Shown here piece after piece: positions 1 to 6,869 of a DNA stretch of 9,671 bases (the stretch's first letter is position 1; every line of letters begins with the position of its first letter). The translations under genes and the position numbers were made by a program. This DNA is from an uncultured Cellvibrio sp. (GTDB lineage Bacteria > Pseudomonadota > Gammaproteobacteria > Pseudomonadales > Cellvibrionaceae). The notes below the pieces were generated by a model that did no database searches, was not told the DNA's origin, and saw only the letters and a program-made list of their open reading frames with translations. The stretch covers positions 1-9,671 of the forward strand of contig CAMPIG010000156.1 in assembly GCA_946886255.1 (NCBI GenBank), in the 5' to 3' direction.

Positions 1-3000
1 CCTATCACAAAAATATTGGCATTATTTTTTACATTCTTCGCAGAAAAATGAATTTGTTCTTTGGATGAGAACAAATTCATGTCTACGCCTTGGTAACTAT
101 CTGTCAATGGATCATAGTTTTCCGGAATTTCCTTACACGTCAACCCCAACGGATCAACCCACCCCACCGGATTGGGCGCATACTGATAATTATTCACCCC
201 ACCCAATAACCCAATCGGGTCTTGCGTCGTGAACTGCCCTAGAGTCGGGTCGTAATAGCGGTGCCGGTTGTAGTGTAATCCGGTTTCTTCATCAAAATAC
301 TGACCCTGAAACCGCAGATTGTTTTCAACTTCCTCAACCTCTTTTTCAGCGACATTCCCGTAGGTTTTGTAGCGTGCTTTCCAGACAAGTTTACCTTGTT
401 GGCTGGTGAGTTCGCGGGGCGTGCCGAGGTGGTCGAGGTGGTAGTGGTAGATCTCGCCGTCCTGGACCATGGCGAGAGGTTTGAAGCTTTCCGGTTCGTA
501 GACGTAGGTCTTCTTAAGGTTGTTGCGGGTTTCCTGGGCGAGCTGATCGCCCGCCCAGAGGTAGTGGGTTGCACCGAAGTTGTCTTGTTTGCGAATGCGG
601 CGGCCAATGGGGTCGTAGGCGTATTCGGTTACCTGCCCTTCTTTAACCACTTTCACTAATTGGTTGCTGAAGTTGTATTCAAAAATCGTTTCGAGCTTGC
701 CGCCTTTGCCGCGCGCTTCGCGGATCAGGTTACCGCGTGCGTCGTAGTCGAATTTGCGGTCGCCCTGCATCTGCAGACGATTGCCGCGCGTGGTTTTTCC
801 GGTTTCGCTTTTTTGTTGGCCGAGCAGGTTGCCTGCGGGGTCGAAGATGAAGTGTTCGTTTAAGTCGCCTTCGGTGCGTTTGAGTTTGTCCACCATGTCG
901 TAGACGTAACGCACTTCCCAGCTGCCGTCTTTAAAGCTGCTCAAATTACCAAAAGGATCGTAGTGGTATTCGCGGTTGATCAGATCATTTTTTTGCTGGC
1001 GATGGATAGCGTGCTGTTTCGCCAGGCGCCCCATGGGGTCGTAATCGCTGTGGGTAATGATGTCACCCTGGATGCGATTCAACTCGCGCCCAAAGTCGTC
1101 GCGCTGGATTTGCGTAATCGCCGCGCCATTGAAAAGCACCTGCTGCAAACGATCATAATGATCGTAGGTGTAATCAATAGCTTCACGGCCCGGCAGTTGC
1201 AGTTTTTTCAGTTGTCCGTTGGCCGCGCGCTGGTAGTGAATATCCACCATACGGTCGCTAATGCGCTGCCGTTTTCCATTGAGGTCGCTGTGATGTTCTT
1301 TGACCAAAAAGCCCAAGCGGTCGTATTGAAACGCGAGGTATTGATGGCTGTTGTAGGTTTCCGTTAAACGTCCCACCGGATCGTACATATAGCGGCTGTA
1401 TTCCGCTGTCGCATCCGGATTTTTTAGCGCGCGGCTGGTTTTGGATAACATGCGCCCGAGCGGGTCGCGTTCAAATTCGGTGACAACCTCGCCAGCATCC
1501 AGGTGTTTAATCAAGTGGCCGGCTTTGCTGTATTTGTAGTGTTGGACGCGTCCGTCGAAACCTACCTCTTTAATCAGGCGTTCGTTGCCGTCATAAACGA
1601 ATTGGTAGTCATCACCATTTTCGTTAATCAGGCGCGTCAGGTTGCGTTCGTTGTCGTATTCATACGCGAGGCTGTTGCCTTCCGGGTCGGTGCGGCGTAC
1701 AACCTGGCTCAAACCATCGTATTCATATTTTGTGACGCGCCCGCGTCGGTCGCTGATGCGTTCTATCTGGCCGTTAGCGTTGTATTGGATATCAACTTTT
1801 TCGCCGCCGGGATAGGTCACCCGCTCCAGTTCACCGCTGTCGTTATAAAAATAACGCGTCGTACCGCCGTGGTGACGGCTGGCGAGCCACACATCCATCT
1901 GTACGATCTGGCCCAGGGCGTTGTATTTGAAACTCTGCTTATGACCGACCGGGTTAATCACCGCCGCCAATTCGCCAGAAGCATTCCATTCGTAACGAGT
2001 CACTCTTTCCTGCGCATCCAGTTGTTGGCTGAGCAAGCCTTGGCCGTTATAGCGGTAGCGCGTGATTTGCCCATCCGGCGCCGTAAGCGTGTCGAGCAGA
2101 CCGCGTGCGTTATAACTGCGCCGCCAGAGTGCGCCGTCTTTGTCGGTGGAGGTGAGTAATTTGCCGTGAAAGAAATAACGCGTCTGACGCTGATCGAGTG
2201 CGTCAATCACACCGATTAAATTGCACGCGCCGTCGTAGGCATAACGGGTGGCATTGCCTTCGGGATCGGTGTAGCTGGCCAGCAGACCGTTGTCGTAAGT
2301 GTAACGATGGGTGTTGCCTTCGTTATCAATTTCTTCGGTGATTAAACCGAATTCGTTGTAGGTGTAATAAGACGTGAAGCCGCGACTGTCGGTGGCCTGG
2401 CTGCGATTATTGTCCGGGTCCCATTGGAAGCGGTAATCGTAGATGCCTTTGTCGCCCCAGGCGCGCAAACACCGCGCTTGCGTGTCTTCACCGTCCCACT
2501 CGTAGTAATAACTGAAACCGGTGGCCAGGGTGCGGCGGCTGAATAAGTGATGGTTATAGGCATAGCTTTCACCGCGCCCGGCTGCATCGCGGTGCGCAAT
2601 CAGGTCACCTTCGTTGCTGTAGTCGTACTCGGTTATTACGCGACTCTGTTGCGAGGCGCTATCTTGCAGAGTGATGCGACTCACACGGCCGTGGGCATCA
2701 CGAGTGAATTGCAACGCTTTACCCCAATTTCCCGCTACGCGGATTAACGCGTTGTAGGCGTCGTAATGCAGATTAAGCACAAAACCCTGCTCGGCCTCAC
2801 CGGACGTCTGGCGCGGTTGATAAGCGGGATGTTGTATCTGGGTCAGGCGAAAGGCGCCGGTTTGACCGAGGCGTGTGAAGACTTTGTGCGGCTGACCTTG
2901 TTTGCGCAACACATAGGCGTCGTAAGAGATCGCATCCAGATCCATCTGTTCATTCAGTAATTTACTGCGCTGGTACGGGCGCGGGCGTTTAAAGGTCAGA

Positions 3001-3707
3001 ACGCGACCCTCGTCATCGCTTAGCTCGACCGTATGGTGGCCTTCATACAAACGCTCACAACCGCTGTGGGTCCAGCCATGGCCCAAGCCAATGTCGCGGC
3101 TGTGACCGGTGCGGTAGGTGCGTTTCCAGGTAAAGGGCAGCGGGCCGGGGAGCGTAAAGTCAATCAGGCTCAGCAGCTCCTCGCCGGAGATCATGCTGAT
3201 GGGGCAACCGTTAGTGCAGGTATTGGCAACGGCGGCAGCGCCCTCTTTGGCGGTATTGGATACTTTGCCTGATTGCACACTGGTTATGGCATTTTGGTCG
3301 GAACAGGTTTCGCTGGACTCCGCCGTTACCGCATGGGCTTTGACGTCTTCTTTCGGCGGCGGCAGTGCGTCAGAGGCGCTGCTCTTGCCGCCACCTTTGG
3401 CTCTGCGATGTCCGCGAAATTCAGTGCCTGCGGTTGCGTCGGGCTGGGCCGTTACAGGCACCAACTGCAGCTTCTTGCTGTTCAGGGCGCTGCCGACTTC
3501 CTGCTGGATTTTCTCCTGGGAGGGCGGCACGGGCTGCTTGGGAAACAATAATTTCCACACTTCCGCCCAGGTCGCCGGTTGTATCAAGCGGGCAGACTGG
3601 AGAATCTGCCGGGAGTCTTTAGTGGGGGCTCCACCTGAGGTGGTGGCGGCATTGACGGGGGAGAGTTGAAACTCGGCGCCGGTGGTGCTCTTAAACAGTA
3701 TTTTCAT
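1..3707 (-). CDS. Rhs/YD-repeat polymorphic toxin, C-terminus cut by window edge
   Basis: I read one uninterrupted minus-strand frame of 1235 codons from the ATG at 3707-3705 to the left edge; no stop is present. Residues 1-163 are a Pro/Ala/Lys-rich N-terminus with no signal peptide, membrane segment or PAAR-like motif. Residues about 164-235 match DUF6531 (ISGEELLSLIDFTLPGPLPFTWKRTYRT). Many YD repeats follow (for example TDPEGNATRYAYD, YEYDNERNL, YDPVGRLTETY), then the Rhs core end (RFQGQYFDEETGLHYNRHRY). D1163-PIGL and D1185-PLGL form the paired motif that, in characterised Rhs proteins, self-cleaves after the second Leu and leaves the toxin inside the YD cage. Only 46 tip residues are visible, so toxin activity cannot be assigned; immunity would lie further left. 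Upstream of the start, AGGGA gives a fair ribosome binding site. In the family, such proteins are type VI secretion or contact-dependent antibacterial effectors. Family assignment is secure; the delivery route is unknown. Confidence 0.95.
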   Translation of the reverse strand, partial: MKILFKSTTGAEFQLSPVNAATTSGGAPTKDSRQILQSARLIQPATWAEVWKLLFPKQPVPPSQEKIQQEVGSALNSKKLQLVPVTAQPDATAGTEFRGHRRAKGGGKSSASDALPPPKEDVKAHAVTAESSETCSDQNAITSVQSGKVSNTAKEGAAAVANTCTNGCPISMISGEELLSLIDFTLPGPLPFTWKRTYRTGHSRDIGLGHGWTHSGCERLYEGHHTVELSDDEGRVLTFKRPRPYQRSKLLNEQMDLDAISYDAYVLRKQGQPHKVFTRLGQTGAFRLTQIQHPAYQPRQTSGEAEQGFVLNLHYDAYNALIRVAGNWGKALQFTRDAHGRVSRITLQDSASQQSRVITEYDYSNEGDLIAHRDAAGRGESYAYNHHLFSRRTLATGFSYYYEWDGEDTQARCLRAWGDKGIYDYRFQWDPDNNRSQATDSRGFTSYYTYNEFGLITEEIDNEGNTHRYTYDNGLLASYTDPEGNATRYAYDGACNLIGVIDALDQRQTRYFFHGKLLTSTDKDGALWRRSYNARGLLDTLTAPDGQITRYRYNGQGLLSQQLDAQERVTRYEWNASGELAAVINPVGHKQSFKYNALGQIVQMDVWLASRHHGGTTRYFYNDSGELERVTYPGGEKVDIQYNANGQIERISDRRGRVTKYEYDGLSQVVRRTDPEGNSLAYEYDNERNLTRLINENGDDYQFVYDGNERLIKEVGFDGRVQHYKYSKAGHLIKHLDAGEVVTEFERDPLGRMLSKTSRALKNPDATAEYSRYMYDPVGRLTETYNSHQYLAFQYDRLGFLVKEHHSDLNGKRQRISDRMVDIHYQRAANGQLKKLQLPGREAIDYTYDHYDRLQQVLFNGAAITQIQRDDFGRELNRIQGDIITHSDYDPMGRLAKQHAIHRQQKNDLINREYHYDPFGNLSSFKDGSWEVRYVYDMVDKLKRTEGDLNEHFIFDPAGNLLGQQKSETGKTTRGNRLQMQGDRKFDYDARGNLIREARGKGGKLETIFEYNFSNQLVKVVKEGQVTEYAYDPIGRRIRKQDNFGATHYLWAGDQLAQETRNNLKKTYVYEPESFKPLAMVQDGEIYHYHLDHLGTPRELTSQQGKLVWKARYKTYGNVAEKEVEEVENNLRFQGQYFDEETGLHYNRHRYYDPTLGQFTTQDPIGLLGGVNNYQYAPNPVGWVDPLGLTCKEIPENYDPLTDSYQGVDMNLFSSKEQIHFSAKNVKNNANIFVI
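48..80. repeat. Perfect 13-bp inverted repeat in the Rhs toxin tip
   Basis: ATGAATTTGTTCT (48-60) and AGAACAAATTCAT (68-80) are exact reverse complements separated by 7 bases. In the minus-strand transcript this would be a 13-bp, AU-rich hairpin followed at once by a U-rich stretch (TTTTTCT). The 5' arm starts with an in-frame ATG, codon 1210 of the rhs frame, which has AAGG 7 bases upstream. It lies inside coding sequence, so a role as terminator, translational switch or neither is open. Confidence 0.75.
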
Positions 3708-3844
3708 ACATCCCTGCTGCTACATAGATATTCCGCAATGCGGGCAACAATAAAACAGGTCGCGCAGTATTCGCAAACCCAATTAAAACGAAGGCTCATG
3801 CTATCACAGCAAAATGGCCGCGAAACCGGGCGCGGATAACGTTT

Positions 3845-3873
3845 TTGACGAAAGGTTTACATCTTCATACAAG
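3845..3873 (+). promoter_or_regulatory. Candidate housekeeping promoter of the sigma factor gene
   Basis: TTGACG (3845-3850) and TACAAG (3868-3873) are separated by 17 bases. They match the sigma-70 consensus at 5/6 and 4/6 positions and lie about 60 bases before the GTG start of the sigma gene. The rest of the 227-bp gap between the divergent rhs and sigma genes (3708-3934) shows no TGTCGA-type site and no convincing minus-strand promoter for rhs. It has two short GC-rich inverted repeats, at 3733-3743 and 3818-3835. This call is by eye only. Confidence 0.4.
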
Positions 3874-3934
3874 CCATCAGAAAAGTGGGTGTTAAACTCG
3901 CCTTATCTATATCAATAATCATCGCGAGGACGCC

Positions 3935-5170
3935 GTGACTGACGAAAACCAGCATATGCAGCAAACCCTGGAGACGATTTATCGCACCGAGTCCCGCCGG
4001 GTACTGGCGACGCTGATTCGCTTGCTGGGCGATTTTGATCTGGCTGAAGAAGCTCTGCATGATGCCTTCAGCGCCGCCATGGACCAATGGCCCCGCGATG
4101 GCCTGCCAGATAACCCTCGCGCCTGGTTAGTGTCCACCGGTCGCTTCAAAGCAATTGATCAATTACGTCGCCGGGCGCGCTTTGACACCTCGTTAGAGGA
4201 TGTCGCCGACCGCCTGGACGAAGAAGCAGAGGAGATGGACGACGAGAATATCGAGGATGACCGCCTGCGCCTGGTATTTACCTGCTGCCACCCCAGTTTG
4301 TCGCCGGATGCCCAAGTGGCGCTGACATTGCGCGAAGTCTGCGATCTGACGACCGAGGAAATTGCCCGCGCGTTTCTGACCTCCGCACCGACCGTGGCCC
4401 AGCGCATCGTGCGCGCCAAAGCCAAGATTCGCGATGCCCGCATTCCTTACGAAGTACCGGCACCTGCCCAGTTACCGGAGCGGCTGGATTCTGTATTACA
4501 CGTCATTTATCTGGTGTTTAACGAAGGCTATTCCGCCTCTACCGGCAACGCCGTCACCCGGTACGATCTCTCCGCTGAAGCCATTCGTCTGGGTCGTTTG
4601 TTGGTGGAGCTGCTGCCGGAGTCCGAAGCCATGGGTTTGCTGGCCTTGATGTTATTGCATGACTCTCGTCGACACGCCCGTATGTCGGCAGACGGCGACC
4701 TGATCCTGCTGGATGAACAGGATCGTTCACTCTGGGATCGCCAGCTTATCGCCGAAGGCAGTGAACTGATTACCCGCTCGCTAAACTCGCGCCGTTTTGG
4801 CCCCTACACCATCCAGGCCGCGATTGTCGGCGTTCACGCAGAAGCAACGACACCAGCAGATACGGACTGGCATGAAATTGTGGGGCTTTACGATCTGTTG
4901 TTACGCATTACCCCGTCGCCGGTGGTAGAACTTAATCGTGCCGTCGCCGTGGCCATGCGCAATGGACCGGAAGCCGGCCTAGCCATTATTGATGACATGG
5001 TTAGCCGGGGCGAACTCAAGGATTACCATCTGCTGTATTCCGCTCGCGCCGATTTGTGCCGCCGCCTGGGCCTCCGGATAGAAGCAAAAGCAGCCTACGA
5101 ACAGGCGCTTAAATTAACCAAGCAGGAACCAGAGCGGCGCTTTTTGGAGCGACGTATCGCCGAGTTGTAA
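3935..5170 (+). CDS. ECF42-group RNA polymerase sigma factor with C-terminal extension
   Basis: This is a 411-residue sigma factor, about twice the length of an ordinary ECF sigma. Residues about 10-80 form region 2 (LGDFDLAEEALHDAFSAAM, then NPRAWLVSTGRFKAIDQLRRR). A very acidic linker follows (about 87-110). Residues about 112-168 form region 4 with a helix-turn-helix (LTTEEIARAFLTSAPTVAQRIVRAKAKIR). Residues about 185-285 match DUF6596 (HVIYLVFNEGYSAS), and about 300-411 look TPR-like (LYDLLLRITPSPVVELNRAVAVAM). This layout, plus adjacent DGPF genes, is the signature of group ECF42, which lacks a dedicated anti-sigma factor and needs its C-terminal extension for activity. The GTG at 3935 has GAGGA 4 bases upstream; ATG at 3956 (Met8) is an alternative. 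It probably drives the two operons downstream through TGTCGA-N17-CGACT sites. No such site precedes its own gene, so autoregulation is not apparent. Confidence 0.93.
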   Translation: MTDENQHMQQTLETIYRTESRRVLATLIRLLGDFDLAEEALHDAFSAAMDQWPRDGLPDNPRAWLVSTGRFKAIDQLRRRARFDTSLEDVADRLDEEAEEMDDENIEDDRLRLVFTCCHPSLSPDAQVALTLREVCDLTTEEIARAFLTSAPTVAQRIVRAKAKIRDARIPYEVPAPAQLPERLDSVLHVIYLVFNEGYSASTGNAVTRYDLSAEAIRLGRLLVELLPESEAMGLLALMLLHDSRRHARMSADGDLILLDEQDRSLWDRQLIAEGSELITRSLNSRRFGPYTIQAAIVGVHAEATTPADTDWHEIVGLYDLLLRITPSPVVELNRAVAVAMRNGPEAGLAIIDDMVSRGELKDYHLLYSARADLCRRLGLRIEAKAAYEQALKLTKQEPERRFLERRIAEL

Positions 5171-5214
5171 AAAAATTTTTTCCCCCTGTCGATTCCGCGA
5201 TTGGCCAAACGACT
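5169..5214 (+). promoter_or_regulatory. ECF42-type promoter of operon A
   Basis: TGTCGA (5187-5192) and CGACT (5210-5214) are separated by exactly 17 bases. The reported ECF42 target motif, from work in Streptomyces venezuelae, is TGTCGA at -35 and CGA/TC at -10, as I recall it. An A7T6 tract (5169-5181) lies just upstream, like an UP element. Transcription would start near 5220, leaving about a 30-base leader before the DGPF gene. The same arrangement recurs before operon B. Confidence 0.82.
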
Positions 5215-5248
5215 ATGAATAAAACAGCCAATCAGCAGGAATGACGCC

Positions 5249-5623
5249 ATGAAATACCTCTGCCTCATTTATTATGACGAAGACGCCATGAACGCCCTGT
5301 CGCCGGGGGAATGGAAGGCGCTGATCAGCGAGTGCACTGCCTATTCTGAGCGGCTGCAAGCCAGCCATTACTTCCTCGCTGGCGACGCCCTGGAGTCCGT
5401 CCATACTGCTACCACAGTGCGCGTACGCAACGGCAAATTATCCGCAACGGACGGCCCCTTCGCCGAAACCAAAGAGCAACTCGCTGGTTATTGCCTGATT
5501 GAAGCGCGAGATTTAAATGAAGCTATTCAGTTGGCCAGCAAATTACCGCCCGCACGCTATGGCGGTGTAGAAGTGCGGCCTATCCGCGAGATGGAAGAAT
5601 CACTTATTCAAGCTGCCAGCTAA
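5249..5623 (+). CDS. DGPF/YCII-related domain protein, copy 1 (operon A)
   Basis: This 124-residue protein starts MKYLCLIYYDE and carries TDGPFAETKEQLAG, with the DGPF tetrad at residues 68-71; both are hallmarks of the YCII-related/DGPF family. These are single-domain, dimeric ferredoxin-like proteins with no known enzymatic activity in this subgroup, and they are the standard genomic partners of ECF42 sigma factors. AGGA lies 8 bases before the ATG. It is the first gene after the ECF42-type promoter and is followed 18 bases later by an SRPBCC gene. It aligns without gaps to the second copy at 6937-7293, about 60% identical by eye. Cytoplasmic location is inferred from the lack of a signal peptide. 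The family call is firm; the substrate is unknown. Confidence 0.93.
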   Translation: MKYLCLIYYDEDAMNALSPGEWKALISECTAYSERLQASHYFLAGDALESVHTATTVRVRNGKLSATDGPFAETKEQLAGYCLIEARDLNEAIQLASKLPPARYGGVEVRPIREMEESLIQAAS

Positions 5624-5641
5624 GCCCATTAAGGAACAATT

Positions 5642-6208
5642 ATGAAGACCAAGAGATCCATCACCATGACCATTGCTCTGATTATCATCGCATTGATTGC
5701 CGTCCTGCTGGCAGTAGCCGCAACAAAGCCCGATCATTTTCGCGTTGAGCGCGCCATTGTTATCAATGCCTCACCTGAACACATTTTTCCGTTGATTAAT
5801 AATTTCCGTCAGTGGACGCTTTGGTCACCCTGGGAGAAAAAAGATCCGCACATGCAGCGCCATTACAGTGACAATGCCAGCGGAACAGGCGCGACCTACG
5901 CATGGGAGGGCGATAATAATGTCGGCCACGGACGCATGGAAATCACGGAATCCATTCCTTACACAAAAATTGGCATTGCGTTACATTTCATCAAACCTTT
6001 TACCGCGCATAACACTGCCACGTTTACGCTGGAACCAACAGAAAATGGCACCAGAGTCACGTGGATAATGGAAGGCCCGAGTCCCTTCATCAGCAAGCTC
6101 ATGCAAGTCTTTATCAGCATGGACAAAATGGTCGGAAAAGATTTTGAAGCTGGCTTACAACACATGAAAGTCGTTGCCGAAACACCAGGGAGAATATCAG
6201 TACGTTAA
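5642..6208 (+). CDS. SRPBCC (polyketide cyclase-like) protein with N-terminal membrane or signal segment
   Basis: The protein has 188 residues. Residues 1-9 are basic (MKTKRS) and residues about 10-27 are strongly hydrophobic (IALIIIALIAVLLAVAA). They could be a membrane anchor or a cleavable signal peptide ending near AVAA. Either way the remaining domain would face the periplasm. Residues about 33-180 fit the SRPBCC/polyketide cyclase fold: FRVERAIVINASPEHIFPLINNFRQWTLWSPWEKKDP at the start, a central beta-sheet (TFTLEPTENGTRVTWIMEG), and a long C-terminal helix (MDKMVGKDFEAGLQHMKVVAE). The fold binds hydrophobic ligands in a deep cavity. AAGGA 6 bases before the ATG and an 18-base gap from the DGPF gene indicate co-transcription from the ECF42-type promoter. 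The ligand is unknown. Confidence 0.88.
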   Translation: MKTKRSITMTIALIIIALIAVLLAVAATKPDHFRVERAIVINASPEHIFPLINNFRQWTLWSPWEKKDPHMQRHYSDNASGTGATYAWEGDNNVGHGRMEITESIPYTKIGIALHFIKPFTAHNTATFTLEPTENGTRVTWIMEGPSPFISKLMQVFISMDKMVGKDFEAGLQHMKVVAETPGRISVR

Positions 6209-6276
6209 TCAACATCACCGGACGTTGTCAGCAGAATGACAGGGATTGAGCAGCAGGGCGAATCACCATAGCATGC

Positions 6277-6321
6277 AAAAAAATAATAACTTGTGTCGAT
6301 ACACCCGGCTCTTAATCGACT
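6277..6321 (+). promoter_or_regulatory. ECF42-type promoter of operon B
   Basis: TGTCGA (6294-6299) and CGACT (6317-6321) are again separated by exactly 17 bases, as before operon A. An A7 tract (6277-6283) lies 10 bases upstream of the -35; in the operon A promoter an A7 tract lies 11 bases upstream. Transcription would start near 6326, inside the 7-bp tandem repeat, giving a leader of about 70 bases. The rest of the gap after the SRPBCC gene (6209-6276) shows only a weak TGTCA/TGACA inverted repeat and no T-run terminator. Confidence 0.82.
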
Positions 6322-6365
6322 AATGACTAATGACTAATGACTAATGACTAATGACTAATGACTAA
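6318..6365 (+). repeat. 7-bp tandem repeat (GACTAAT) overlapping the -10 element
   Basis: Six exact copies of GACTAAT (6318-6359) plus a partial GACTAA (6360-6365) make a 48-base tract. The first copy uses the GACT of the CGACT -10 element, so the array begins in the promoter and fills most of the leader before the ribosome binding site at 6383. The unit length is not a multiple of three, and the array carries stops in every frame, so it is not coding. Such a perfect short array is prone to replication slippage. Confidence 0.95.
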
Positions 6366-6395
6366 AAATGTATCAACAATCCAAGGAGAAACAGT

Positions 6396-6830
6396 ATGAC
6401 TAATTCCAACGAACAAATTGAAATTCGCGCCAGCATTGAACAATGGGAAGCCGCCATGCGCACGGGCAAGGTTGACGAGATCGTCAAACATTACGCCGAC
6501 AACCTCGTCGCTTATGATGCGGTAATGAAGCTGCAATTCGTCGGCAAGCAAGTCTACACCGACCATTGGCATGCCTGCATGGAATTTGCGCCAAACGGCA
6601 TGATTTATGAAGCTCGCGATCTGGTTATCCATGCCGAAGGCAGTGTCGCATTCAGCTACAACCTGGCCCGTTGCGGCGGCTATGATGACCAAGGCAACGA
6701 GCAATTTTCCTGGATGCGCGTAACACGCGGCTATCTCAAGATGAATGGTCAATGGCTCGTGGTCCACGAACATTTCTCCAGCCCATTTGATATGGAAAGC
6801 GGCAAAGTCCTGTTTGATGCACAACCTTGA
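6396..6830 (+). CDS. SnoaL-like/DUF4440 (NTF2-fold) protein, first gene of operon B
   Basis: This 144-residue, single-domain protein has the alpha+beta cone pattern of the SnoaL/ketosteroid isomerase-like superfamily. It starts with an N-terminal helix (EIRASIEQWEAAMRTGKVDEIVKHYADNLVAYD), then strands with FVGKQVYTDHW and MIYEARDLVIHAEGSVAFSYNLARCGG. It ends in RVTRGYLKMNGQWLVVHEHFSSPFDMESGKVLFD, typical of the stress-linked NTF2-like proteins annotated as nuclear transport factor 2 family or ketosteroid isomerase homologues. AAGGAG 7 bases before the ATG is near ideal. It is the first gene after the second ECF42-type promoter, in a position usually held by a DGPF gene. No catalytic activity can be assigned; ligand binding is likely from the fold. 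Confidence 0.88.
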   Translation: MTNSNEQIEIRASIEQWEAAMRTGKVDEIVKHYADNLVAYDAVMKLQFVGKQVYTDHWHACMEFAPNGMIYEARDLVIHAEGSVAFSYNLARCGGYDDQGNEQFSWMRVTRGYLKMNGQWLVVHEHFSSPFDMESGKVLFDAQP

Positions 6831-6869
6831 TCAGTAAAAACGTTACATGTATTTTTAAAAACTAAAAGC

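Noticed and set aside
239..607. 122-residue minus-strand open frame, Ser/Thr/Arg-rich
   Set aside because: It is an out-of-frame reading of the rhs gene on the same strand; the in-frame reading there is a clear Rhs core.
2089..2094. TGTCGA on the plus strand inside the rhs gene
   Set aside because: No -10 partner at 17 bases; it lies in coding sequence of the opposite strand.
1503..2159. 218-residue plus-strand open frame with a hydrophobic, Val-rich translation
   Set aside because: It is antisense to the continuous Rhs frame. Its composition is what the reverse complement of YD-repeat codons produces, and it has no recognisable domain. Other plus-strand frames over 396-3669 are rejected for the same reason.
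4159..4443. Arg/Ser-rich minus-strand frame
   Set aside because: It lies wholly antisense to regions 2 and 4 of the sigma factor and has no family features.
5169..5181. A7T6 run after the sigma gene as an intrinsic terminator
   Set aside because: No GC-rich stem precedes it; it fits better as an A-tract of the downstream promoter.
6318..6365. CRISPR-like or coding interpretation of the short tandem repeat
   Set aside because: The unit is 7 bases with no spacers, and stops occur in all frames, so it is a simple tandem repeat.
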